From positions 24,646 through 88,645 of the forward strand of contig JBLHLT010000017.1 in assembly GCA_047621325.1 (NCBI GenBank): a DNA stretch of 64,000 nt, read 5' to 3'. Source of the DNA: Bermanella sp047621325 (GTDB lineage Bacteria; Pseudomonadota; Gammaproteobacteria; Pseudomonadales; Oceanobacteraceae). The notes under the pieces are model-generated. The model made no database searches. It saw only the letters and a list, made by a program, of their open reading frames with translations, and had not been told where the DNA came from. A program made the position numbers and the translations under genes. Position 1 is the first letter of the stretch; each line of letters begins with the position of its first letter. Of the stretch, positions 27,191-35,092 are shown piece after piece.

Positions 27191-28321
27191 TTATTTATTG
27201 TAATGAATGACTGAGCGAATACTTTTGCCTTCGTGCATCAAATCAAACGCTTCGTTAATATCTTCAAGCCCCATAGTATGCGTAATAAAATCGTTTAATT
27301 TAAACTCACCTGCTAAGTATCGCTCAACAATACCCGGCAATTCACTGCGGCCTTTTACGCCACCAAATGCACTGCCACGCCATACTCGCCCCGTCACCAA
27401 TTGAAACGGTCTCGTTGAAATTTCTTGCCCAGCACCCGCCACACCAATGATCACAGATTCCCCCCAACCCTTATGACAACATTCAAGGGCTGAGCGCATA
27501 ACATCGACATTACCAATACACTCGAATGAGAAGTCCACACCACCTTCAGTCATTTCAACAATCACTTCTTGAATGGGTTTATCAAAATCTTTTGGGTTAA
27601 TGCAATCGGTTGCGCCCAATTGCTTCGCCAATTCATATTTGCTTTCATTAATATCAATACCAATAATCCGCGACGCACCCGCCATGGTGGCGCCAATAAT
27701 GGCCGACAAACCAATGCCGCCCAAACCAAATATAGCAACGGTATCGCCCTTTTGAACTTTTGCAGTATTCATCACCGCACCCATGCCCGTGGTCACACCA
27801 CAACCAAGCAAACAAACTTCTTCAAGTGGTGCGTCTTTATTCACTTTGGCCAATGAAATTTCAGGCAAGACGGTGTACTCAGAAAACGTAGATGTGCCCA
27901 TATAGTGATAAATCGGTTCGCCGTCTTTATAAAAACGTGTGGTGCCATCTGGCATTAAACCTTTACCCTGTGTTTCACGAATTTGCTGACAAAGGTTAGT
28001 TTTTCCAGACAGACAGAATTTACACTCGCCACACTCAGGGGTGTAAAGCGGAATCACGTGATCACCAATGGCCACACTGGTTACACCTTCGCCTAACGCT
28101 TCAACAATACCACCACCTTCGTGACCCAATATGGCAGGAAACACACCTTCAGGGTCTTCACCTGACAACGTAAATGCATCGGTATGACACACACCTGTGG
28201 CAATAATCTTGACCAGCACTTCGCCCTTACGCGGCATCATTACGTCGACTTCTTCAATGCTTAAAGGCTGCTTAGGGCCCCACGCAATGGCCGCTTTTGA
28301 TTTAATAAATGTATCTGTCAT
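27191..28321 (-). CDS. frmA: S-(hydroxymethyl)glutathione dehydrogenase (class III ADH)
   Basis: This 376-residue zinc- and NAD-dependent dehydrogenase oxidises the formaldehyde-glutathione adduct. It has the class III features CHTDAFTLSGEDPEG (Cys of the catalytic zinc), GHEGGGIVE (His and Glu), the structural zinc Cys cluster CGECKFCLSGKTNLC, and the GLGGIGLSAIIGA nucleotide loop. Length is typical. It is divergent from a LysR gene that is a plausible regulator. Confidence 0.95.
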   Translation of the reverse strand: MTDTFIKSKAAIAWGPKQPLSIEEVDVMMPRKGEVLVKIIATGVCHTDAFTLSGEDPEGVFPAILGHEGGGIVEALGEGVTSVAIGDHVIPLYTPECGECKFCLSGKTNLCQQIRETQGKGLMPDGTTRFYKDGEPIYHYMGTSTFSEYTVLPEISLAKVNKDAPLEEVCLLGCGVTTGMGAVMNTAKVQKGDTVAIFGLGGIGLSAIIGATMAGASRIIGIDINESKYELAKQLGATDCINPKDFDKPIQEVIVEMTEGGVDFSFECIGNVDVMRSALECCHKGWGESVIIGVAGAGQEISTRPFQLVTGRVWRGSAFGGVKGRSELPGIVERYLAGEFKLNDFITHTMGLEDINEAFDLMHEGKSIRSVIHYNK

Positions 28322-28487
28322 GGCTAGCTCCGATCTTTATTTGTGAAACCCGTGTCTGCCTCTCAGTACAGCCCACAGGGGTATTTGTGTCTATTGATAA
28401 ATAGCGCGATTAATCACATTGTAATTACTCCTAAGATAATGATAATCACCTAATATATTAAAAGACTTTTACATATAGGTAATAATC

Positions 28488-29360
28488 ATGAGTATTTGGG
28501 AGGGCGTATCTGAATTTGTCACCGTGGCCGAACTAGGCAGTTTCACTCAAGCTGCCAACAAGCTTGGTATATCTGTGGCTCAGGTAAGCCGACAAGTCTC
28601 TCAGCTTGAGCAGCGCCTAAGTACAAAGCTGCTTTACCGCACCACTCGCAAGGTATCGCTTACAGCAGAAGGTGAAATTTACCTCCAGCACTGCCGCCAA
28701 GTATTAAACGGCTTAAAAGAAGCAGAACGCGCATTAGGCAATTTAAAAGACACCCCTCAAGGCTGCATTAAACTAACGGCACCAGTTATGTATGGCGAGA
28801 CGTTTATTCAACCCATTATTCATGATTTTATGCTCAAGCACCCAGCTATTGAGGTGGTGTCAGATTTAACCAATCAGCAAATGGATTTAATCGAAGGCGG
28901 TTACGATCTCGCTATTCGCCTAGGCAAACTCAAAGACTCAAGTTTAATGGCCAAACCGATTAGCCAACGTCATTATCGTGTTTGCGCGTCACCTGACTAT
29001 TTAAAACACCATGGCACACCACACTCACTTACAGAGCTTAACCAACACAATTGTTTAGTGGGCCAGCACAGTTACTGGCGCTTTGAAGACAACAAGAAAG
29101 AGCGCAGCATAAACGTAACGGGGAATTTAAGCTGTAATAGCGGCTATGGTTTAGTGGACGCCGCGTTAAAAGGCATTGGTATTGTGCAACTGCCTAACTA
29201 CTACTTAGACCAATACTTACAAAGCGAGCAACTGGTTGAAGTGCTCACTCAATACAAGATCAAACCCGAAACCATTTGGGCGATATACCCAAATAATCGT
29301 CACCTTTCAGCAAAAGTACGACAACTGGTAGATTTTTTAGTTAATCAACTAAATCCCTAA
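28488..29360 (+). CDS. LysR-family transcriptional regulator
   Basis: This 290-residue protein has the LysR winged helix (FVTVAELGSFTQAANKLGIS, then VAQVSRQVSQLEQRLSTKLLYRTTR, 11-55) and a periplasmic-binding-like effector domain. It is divergent from frmA-fghA with 166 bases between the starts, so it is the natural candidate for controlling formaldehyde detoxification. Close relatives also sit beside unrelated genes, so the link is inferred from position. Its 3' end overlaps the convergent pseudouridine synthase by 12 bases. Confidence 0.85.
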   Translation: MSIWEGVSEFVTVAELGSFTQAANKLGISVAQVSRQVSQLEQRLSTKLLYRTTRKVSLTAEGEIYLQHCRQVLNGLKEAERALGNLKDTPQGCIKLTAPVMYGETFIQPIIHDFMLKHPAIEVVSDLTNQQMDLIEGGYDLAIRLGKLKDSSLMAKPISQRHYRVCASPDYLKHHGTPHSLTELNQHNCLVGQHSYWRFEDNKKERSINVTGNLSCNSGYGLVDAALKGIGIVQLPNYYLDQYLQSEQLVEVLTQYKIKPETIWAIYPNNRHLSAKVRQLVDFLVNQLNP

Positions 29361-30317
29361 GCCCACCTTTTTAGCAAATTGATGCCAAGTGTCCGAGTAC
29401 TGCTCATCCCGAATAACAATAGGCTCAAGCTTAGCTGCATCGTTTGGCGCCCACATATTATTTAGCTCTATTTCGTAAGCGTGCAGTAAATGATGCTGGG
29501 TAATCAATTTATCGTGATCGTCTTGGGTTAATGCATCATCGAGACGTTTTAAATAAAATTCACCGTTATGACTGTAAATTTTATCACCCACAATAGGGTG
29601 GCCTAACTCAGATAAGTGCGCACGAATTTGATGTTTACGCCCAGTTAATAGTTCACATTCAACCAAACTAAAACCATTGGCTTTTGCCAAAACAGTAAAA
29701 TGCGTTTCACTGTGTTTACCTTGCCCTTGCTCAACAGGGTGCATTTGGCAGCGAATCTCACTGTCTTTTTGCGTATTCAAATAATTTTGATATTCAAGCG
29801 TGTGCCAAGAAGGCTCACCATGAATAATGGCGTGGTATTTTTTACGCAGCATTAATTGAGCAAGCTTAGGCTGATAATATTTCGCCTGTTGGTTATCTTG
29901 AGCGATTAATAAAATACCAGACGTTTCTAAATCTAAGCGATGCAATAAGTGTGCATCAGGCCACGGGCTTTCACGGCGCAACAATTGAATAAGCGTGTTG
30001 TACACATTACGCGTGGTGCGACTCACCGGTAAGTTGGCGGGTTTATGTACCGCCGCAATCTGTTCATTTTGCCAAAGCAGCGACCAGCGAGTATCCACTT
30101 CATCTTCTTCATAATTGGGCACGGTGTACTCAATCACCTGCCCTTCTAACAATATGCAGTCTTCTGCCACAACCAAACCGTCTAACCGTATTAGGCCTTG
30201 CAGCAACAACTGCTGCCATTGCTCTGCACTTAAATAAGGAATACATGGCAACAGACAAGCCAGTAAGTCAGTCTCGTGCTGCTGCGTATTAACGGTCATA
30301 CTGAAGTGAGCGTCCAA
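29349..30317 (-). CDS. RluA-family pseudouridine synthase
   Basis: This 322-residue protein has an S4-like N-terminal RNA-binding part (LSAEQWQQLLLQGLIRLDGLV, here shortened) and the RluA catalytic motif LLHRLDLETSGILL (catalytic Asp), followed by GRKHQIRAHLSELGHPIVGD. It isomerises uridines in rRNA or tRNA; which site cannot be told. The start is a TTG with AAGG seven bases upstream. An ATG six codons later has no ribosome site, so TTG is preferred. Confidence 0.87.
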   Translation of the reverse strand: MDAHFSMTVNTQQHETDLLACLLPCIPYLSAEQWQQLLLQGLIRLDGLVVAEDCILLEGQVIEYTVPNYEEDEVDTRWSLLWQNEQIAAVHKPANLPVSRTTRNVYNTLIQLLRRESPWPDAHLLHRLDLETSGILLIAQDNQQAKYYQPKLAQLMLRKKYHAIIHGEPSWHTLEYQNYLNTQKDSEIRCQMHPVEQGQGKHSETHFTVLAKANGFSLVECELLTGRKHQIRAHLSELGHPIVGDKIYSHNGEFYLKRLDDALTQDDHDKLITQHHLLHAYEIELNNMWAPNDAAKLEPIVIRDEQYSDTWHQFAKKVGLGI

Positions 30318-30399
30318 GATTTAGCCTTGTTATATTAGAAAAACGCATGATAAGTCATTATAGTGCTGACATCAGCGCATATATTAAAAAAGGTGTCCT

Positions 30400-31065
30400 A
30401 TGAGCTTAAAACCATTACTTGCCCTCGCTTGCTTAATTATTAGCCAAGGTACCATTCTTATTAGTTATGCCATTGCTTTGCAATTTGACCACCCCAAGGT
30501 AGAAAGCTGTAATCCCTTTTTACAAGGCTGTTTAAACATTACTGATGCCGGTATTTATAGCCCAGAAGGTTATGTGTTTCGTGGGGGTATGATCAGCGCT
30601 TGTGTGTTTTTTATTATGTGGTGGGCGGTAAGTTTTAAAGCGCTTAACGTAAAAAGTAAAAGCTGGCTTAACCCTGCAAGTTCAGTACTGGGGGTTATTG
30701 GCGCGTTATTATTAATCATGGCAACCGCGGTCTTGATTCCACCTAGGGATGCCATCAACTGGGATGTACATGTAGCAGGGGCCATTTTATTTTTTATCGT
30801 GACGTTTTTAGCGCAGGCTCTGCACCTTGTTTTATGCACGCGTAAAGAAATTAAGTCGAGCCTGTCTGCAAAATCATTAAAAATAAAGTGGGCAACTGTC
30901 GTGATTCAAGGCGTCATGATTGCCGTTGCCTTAACCTTCAAAGCACTCGATAGTGGCGATGATATTGTAAATGCCATTGAATGGTGGCTGGCGCTATTAA
31001 TTGCAGTGTACTTTTATTCAGCTTATTTTGATTGGCAAGATCAAGTTGAAAAGATTCACAAATAA
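30400..31065 (+). CDS. Frag1/DRAM-like polytopic membrane protein
   Basis: This 221-residue protein has about five or six TM segments (near 5-25, 60-85, 90-112, 120-145, 165-183, 193-210). The sequence LNITDAGIYSPEGYVFRGGM between TM1 and TM2 resembles the Frag1/DRAM/Sfk1 family, whose bacterial members have no settled function. AAGGTG precedes the ATG. It is not in an operon. Assignment is by motif only. Confidence 0.5.
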   Translation: MSLKPLLALACLIISQGTILISYAIALQFDHPKVESCNPFLQGCLNITDAGIYSPEGYVFRGGMISACVFFIMWWAVSFKALNVKSKSWLNPASSVLGVIGALLLIMATAVLIPPRDAINWDVHVAGAILFFIVTFLAQALHLVLCTRKEIKSSLSAKSLKIKWATVVIQGVMIAVALTFKALDSGDDIVNAIEWWLALLIAVYFYSAYFDWQDQVEKIHK

Positions 31066-31154
31066 CAACGTATTCAAGCACACTATTACTGCACTTTTGC
31101 GGGATAAATCCCGACATACATTAATCCAGCAAAACTCAGAATACCGTTTAACGC

Positions 31155-31183
31155 GCTGCACTTGTCTAAAAAACAGGTGCAGC
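31155..31183. terminator. Hairpin between convergent genes
   Basis: GCTGCACTTGT and ACAGGTGCAGC form an 11-bp stem (one G-T pair) between the membrane-protein gene and the convergent dehydrogenase gene. Neither side has a strong T-run. Confidence 0.5.
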
Positions 31184-31207
31184 GATACATTTAATATTCA
31201 GTAAATT

Positions 31208-32014
31208 TTATTTACTCGAAAATCTCACCATTAGCTGCATAAACCAACCAAACACTCTCGGCATAAAACGCGCTTGTGCATAAGATATTTTCGCCATTAA
31301 CCCCGGTACAATAATAAATTGGTTTTTGTTAATGCCTTTCAAAGCAGACTTAGTAACCGTTTTAACATTCAAGGTGCCACCGATATCTTTAATAAATCGA
31401 GTTTGCGGTAAGATATGCTCACTCTCTTTGGCCACCATCGGCGTATCTACCTCGGGCGGGCACAACACACTTACACCCACGCCGTATTCTGCCACTTCTT
31501 GACGCAACGCCCCTGCCATGCCAATCACTGCAAATTTAGAAGCACTGTAAGCGCTGTAGCCATAGGTAGAAATAATCCCGCCTAAAGAACTAACAAAGCA
31601 TATCTGCCCTCGCTTTTGTGCAATCATATCGTTAATAAAGGCACGCACAACAAGGCGACTGCCCATTACATTGGTTTGCATAATACCTTCAAAACCGGCA
31701 TCACTTTGTTCAATGAATCGTTCACTGGCCACAATGCCCGCACTTAGAATCAACAAATCAGGGGGAGATAGAATCTGTTTAATCGTAGCCACACATTGTG
31801 ATAGTGCTTGAGCGTCTGCCACATCCACACTATAAGCTTTAATTTTTTGATCAGCGGTTTGCATTAATGCTTGGCAAGCCACAACTGCTTCGTCTAGTTT
31901 TAATTGATCACGCGCTAACAACGCCACGTTACAACCTTGCTGGGCATACGCCTTTGCCAAATCCAAGCCAATACCACTTGAACCACCTGTAATTACGACT
32001 GTTTTAATATTCAT
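31208..32014 (-). CDS. Short-chain dehydrogenase/reductase
   Basis: This 268-residue classical SDR has TGGSSGIGLDLAKAYAQQG (about 9-27) for nucleotide binding, the catalytic Ser in CFVSSLGG, and YSAYSASKFA with catalytic Tyr and Lys. The C-terminal hydrophobic end (FMPRVFGWFMQLMVRF) resembles SDRs that act on lipid or sphingoid-like substrates, for instance 3-ketosphinganine reductases. The ATG (MNIKTVVITGG) is chosen over an upstream GTG because it places the glycine motif at the usual position. Substrate unknown. Confidence 0.82.
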   Translation of the reverse strand: MNIKTVVITGGSSGIGLDLAKAYAQQGCNVALLARDQLKLDEAVVACQALMQTADQKIKAYSVDVADAQALSQCVATIKQILSPPDLLILSAGIVASERFIEQSDAGFEGIMQTNVMGSRLVVRAFINDMIAQKRGQICFVSSLGGIISTYGYSAYSASKFAVIGMAGALRQEVAEYGVGVSVLCPPEVDTPMVAKESEHILPQTRFIKDIGGTLNVKTVTKSALKGINKNQFIIVPGLMAKISYAQARFMPRVFGWFMQLMVRFSSK

Positions 32015-32115
32015 GATACTCAACGCTTTTTTATTTTTTAATTTCACCAGCTTAACAGAATACAGCTACGTTAAAGGTGTCTACATAGGACAACCTCATA
32101 AGCATTTTAAGCCAG

Positions 32116-32341
32116 TCATATACGATTATCGGATGCGTTATGTAGCCGCAATAAACTGACCAAAACCCATACTTGATCCCACTCCGATATTACATCACCA
32201 TGACTCACCGCGATTTTTCCGTTAATCAACACATATTCAACAATACCTGGGTTTCGATTCACCAAGCGCTGTAAGCCAAAGTTTTCCATTTCAGCCCAAC
32301 TCACGTCTTCAAAATTTTGATGAAAGCCAGTAGGGTCTAGC
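32116..32341 (-). pseudogene. C-terminal remnant of an amidohydrolase (D-aminoacylase-like)
   Basis: On the minus strand the last 75 or so codons read DPTGFHQNFEDVSWAEMENF and then LVNRNPGIVEYVLINGKIAV, the typical ending of N-acyl-D-amino-acid deacylase/amidohydrolase-superfamily proteins (the VLINGK strand). Upstream, the homology stops abruptly at about 32341, where the AraC-type remnant begins on the other strand. The catalytic metal-binding part is absent, so this is a dead 3' fragment. Confidence 0.6.
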
Positions 32342-32344
32342 ACC

Positions 32345-33209
32345 ATGCCCATCGCAGATATGGTGGCGTTATTACAAAATAGTGCGGCGAAATTTAAATG
32401 CCCCGATTTCGGATTACGTCTAGGGGCCAAGCAAGACTTTCGCATACTAGGCCCACTTGGATTACTACTAAAAAATTGTGAAACACCCCGCCAAGCTCTC
32501 AATGCGGCACGAGGGTTTATGGCGTTTCATAATCAATCAGAATATTGGGACTACACAGAACAAGGCAAAAATCTGTATTTACGGCGCTATGAAATTTTTC
32601 ATGAACTCAACGATACCCGTCAATATAAAGAGTTGTCGTTTAGTGCATGCTGTCAACTTTGTCGCTTAGTGATGGGAGATGGTTTTCGGGGCGTTCGATT
32701 GGAGCTTAGTCATGCCCCATTGTCTAAACCGTCAAACTACGAAAAATATTTTAAAATGCCCGTAGTATTTAATTGTGAGCATGATCAACTTATCATCCCC
32801 GCCCACTATTTAGATACGGCCATACCCAATGCCGATCAAACGATTCATGCATTTTCTCAGCAGTATCTTGTTAGCGCATGGTGATGACATCGTGCAACAG
32901 GTTTCATCATTGATTCAGCAAACGATGGGGGATAAAAAACCATTGATTGATAATATCGCAACACTATTAGGCCTTAGCCGTCGATCCTTGCAACGACGTT
33001 TAACTGCAAAAGAAGTGGTGTTCAAAACATTGCTGCATGATATTCGTATTAAAACGGCTTGCTGGTATTTAACCTCAAGCACCATCGACATAACCTTACT
33101 AGCTGAAATCTTAGGTTATAGTGATGCGAGCGGTTTTTCTCGGGCCTTTAAAAAAACCATTGGGCAATCCCCAATGAAATGGAAACAATCTAACAGCCCA
33201 TCTCATTAA
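32345..33209 (+). pseudogene. AraC-family regulator, 5'-truncated and frameshifted
   Basis: The first segment (to 32884) reads FKCPDFGLRLGAKQDFRILG and MPVVFNCEHDQLIIPAHYLD, the ligand domain of AraC_binding_2 proteins. The second, in another frame from about 32850, reads IATLLGLSRRSLQRRL and then EILGYSDASGFSRAFKKTIG, an intact AraC DNA-binding domain. The frame changes around 32860-32880 and the first frame stops at 32884. The usual first 45-60 residues are missing, and the sequence abuts an amidohydrolase fragment at 32341. Both lesions suggest loss of function, although the DNA-binding part could be translated alone from 32829. Confidence 0.78.
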
Positions 33210-33301
33210 TTTAGCATCCGTCATAAAACCTCCTTAAGGTTGTGTTAAGTTTCACCCGTCAAAATCAAACAAAATTAAGTCTATAAACAGCAAAGGTCTA
33301 T

Positions 33302-33859
33302 ATGAAACGTGCTCAGTTAATCAATTTACATTTAATATTGGCAACCATGCTCTTGCCGGCCATTGCTATGTTCGCCATCACAGGTGGGTTTTATACTTGG
33401 GGCATAAAAGGTGGCTACGACAGCCAAACATACAAACTGCCCCTTGCCATGCCTTTAAATGGTGATTTAGCGAGTTTAATCAGCTTCACTCAGCAAGAAC
33501 TTGATAAACAGCAACAGGCTTACCCTAGCGGTGCCGCCAAATTCAAGTCAACCACCCATAATTACACATTAGAGTGGTCAGGCAGTGATTCGGATATCAG
33601 TCTGAGTACAGCCATAGGCAGTAAATTGGCAAATTTAGAAGTTAAAAAAACCAGCGCATATCGCCAGTTTGTCCAATTACACAAGGCTAAAGGCGGCTAT
33701 GCTTTTAAAATCTATGCCGCTCTTATGGCCCTAGGGCTACTCGTTATACTGATTAGTGGCGTATTTATGGGTCTAGGCATACCTAAATACCGTTTAACCA
33801 CAGGTTTAGGACTCTTAGCTGGCATATCTCTGTGGATTGGTGTGATCAGTATCAGCTAA
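33302..33859 (+). CDS. PepSY-associated-type membrane protein
   Basis: This 185-residue protein has an N-terminal TM (10-33, LILATMLLPAIAMFAITGGFYTW type), a periplasmic part of about 100 residues, and two C-terminal TM segments (138-157 and 163-184). The TM1 pattern (N-L-H-L-I then G-G-x-Y) resembles PepSY_TM reductase proteins, which often sit with iron and flavin redox genes, but the double PepSY domain is not present. It precedes bfd by 93 bases. Function unknown. Confidence 0.5.
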   Translation: MKRAQLINLHLILATMLLPAIAMFAITGGFYTWGIKGGYDSQTYKLPLAMPLNGDLASLISFTQQELDKQQQAYPSGAAKFKSTTHNYTLEWSGSDSDISLSTAIGSKLANLEVKKTSAYRQFVQLHKAKGGYAFKIYAALMALGLLVILISGVFMGLGIPKYRLTTGLGLLAGISLWIGVISIS

Positions 33860-33879
33860 AAATAAATAAGATTCGTTGT

Positions 33880-33898
33880 ATTAATGATATTGATAATC
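33880..33898 (+). promoter_or_regulatory. Fur-like box upstream of bfd
   Basis: This 19-base stretch agrees with the classic GATAATGATAATCATTATC Fur box at 14 positions by eye. It lies 54 bases before the bfd ATG. bfd genes are commonly repressed by Fur under iron sufficiency, which makes the match credible. Confidence 0.55.
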
Positions 33899-33952
33899 CA
33901 TCTCATTTACACTACTATTAGGCTCATAGACAAATTGAATGGGTCAATCACT

Positions 33953-34141
33953 ATGTATGTGTGCCTTTGCAAAGGAATTACAGAGCGCCAAGTTCAGCAA
34001 GCCATCGATAATGGCGCTGACTACAAAGCCCTGCGCGAACAACTTGGCGTTGCAAGTGACTGCGGTCAATGTGGCAACACCTGCAAAGAAATGCTTAAGA
34101 CCAACCAAGCATGTACCTTCTATGATGCTCAGGTCGCTTAA
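33953..34141 (+). CDS. bfd: Bacterioferritin-associated ferredoxin
   Basis: This 62-residue [2Fe-2S] protein reduces the iron core of bacterioferritin so iron can be released. Ligands are Cys4 and Cys6 (MYVCLCKGIT) and the pair in SDCGQCGNTC. The start is the internal ATG at 33953, since the upstream in-frame extension has no homology and the CLC motif is normally at the very N-terminus. No bacterioferritin gene is adjacent. A terminator follows 20 bases later. Confidence 0.92.
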   Translation: MYVCLCKGITERQVQQAIDNGADYKALREQLGVASDCGQCGNTCKEMLKTNQACTFYDAQVA

Positions 34142-34160
34142 TCTAATTTAGCGCTGTTCA

Positions 34161-34190
34161 AAAAACCGCCACTTCGAACTGGCGGTTTTT
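34161..34190 (+). terminator. Terminator after bfd
   Basis: AAAAACCGCCA and TGGCGGTTTTT pair perfectly around an 8-base loop, and further T follow. It is a textbook intrinsic terminator that could also act on the other strand. Confidence 0.92.
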
Positions 34191-34351
34191 TTATGCCTGC
34201 CGCCCGCACAACCCGAAGCCTTTTATTCAGCCATAGATTTCTATAACATTGACGCTCTCAGGCGATATGCCTTTAGAGCAAATAGGTAATTGATTCTAGC
34301 CATGTGCAAACACGCCACCGCTGCCGCTTTATCAAGGGGCAAATCTATTAA

Positions 34352-35092
34352 ATGTTGAAATCCATTCATAAAATCATTGATGAATTCGGGCCAATTGAAG
34401 TGTTAGATGACGGCGCAAAGCGCTATCTAACCTTTGGTAACGAACATGAACAAAGCTGCCAAGTTAAAGCCCAGCCGCATATACCGCAACATGAATACAG
34501 CCGCGCTATCATGTTGAGCCTATTATTTTGCCAACCAAACTCCGTCTGTATCATGGGACTAGGTGGTGGCACACTGGCTTGCTCTTTTTTAAACGCCTAT
34601 GAACAAACACAAGTCACCGCCATCGAATTAAGAGCCGATGTCGTACGAATCGCCCATCGTTATTTTGCCTTACCCAAACATGACGACCGTCTTAAAGTTG
34701 TGAATAAAGACGCATTGAGTTTCATGAATCAGTGCGAAGATACCTTTGATATTTTAGTCGCTGACTTGTATCACCATCATGGTATTGATGAGACACAAAT
34801 GCAGCGTGAATTTCTTAAGCAATGTGCAAAACGCATCAATGATAATGGTTGGTTCATTCTAAATTACTGGCTAGACCACGACCTAAACAACGACATACTT
34901 CAACAGTTGCATGAAGATTTTGATTGTTTATATATGTGTAATAGTGGTGGCGGAAATTTGATTATTTATGCAGGTAAGACTTACCCAAGTGAGGATTTTT
35001 TACTGCCTAGCCAAACTAAAACCCTAGCTAAAAAGCTAGGATTCTCTCTTAGTTATTACATTAAGCGCTTAAAGCATATTACCTCGATTTAA
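34352..35092 (+). CDS. Spermidine-synthase-fold methyltransferase-like protein
   Basis: This 246-residue Rossmann-fold protein has the nucleotide loop MGLGGGTLACSFLNAYE (about 70-86), the acidic residue of VTAIELRADVV, and DILVADLYHHHG, as in spermidine synthase-like proteins. The true polyamine synthase catalytic Asp context (D-x-x-D in the gate loop) is replaced by ADLYHHHG, so aminopropyl transfer is doubtful. It overlaps the convergent protease gene by 14 bases. Confidence 0.72.
   Translation: MLKSIHKIIDEFGPIEVLDDGAKRYLTFGNEHEQSCQVKAQPHIPQHEYSRAIMLSLLFCQPNSVCIMGLGGGTLACSFLNAYEQTQVTAIELRADVVRIAHRYFALPKHDDRLKVVNKDALSFMNQCEDTFDILVADLYHHHGIDETQMQREFLKQCAKRINDNGWFILNYWLDHDLNNDILQQLHEDFDCLYMCNSGGGNLIIYAGKTYPSEDFLLPSQTKTLAKKLGFSLSYYIKRLKHITSI

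Noticed and set aside
34352..35092. Considered as a true spermidine synthase
   Set aside because: The catalytic gate-loop residues expected for aminopropyl transfer are not present, so only the fold is claimed.
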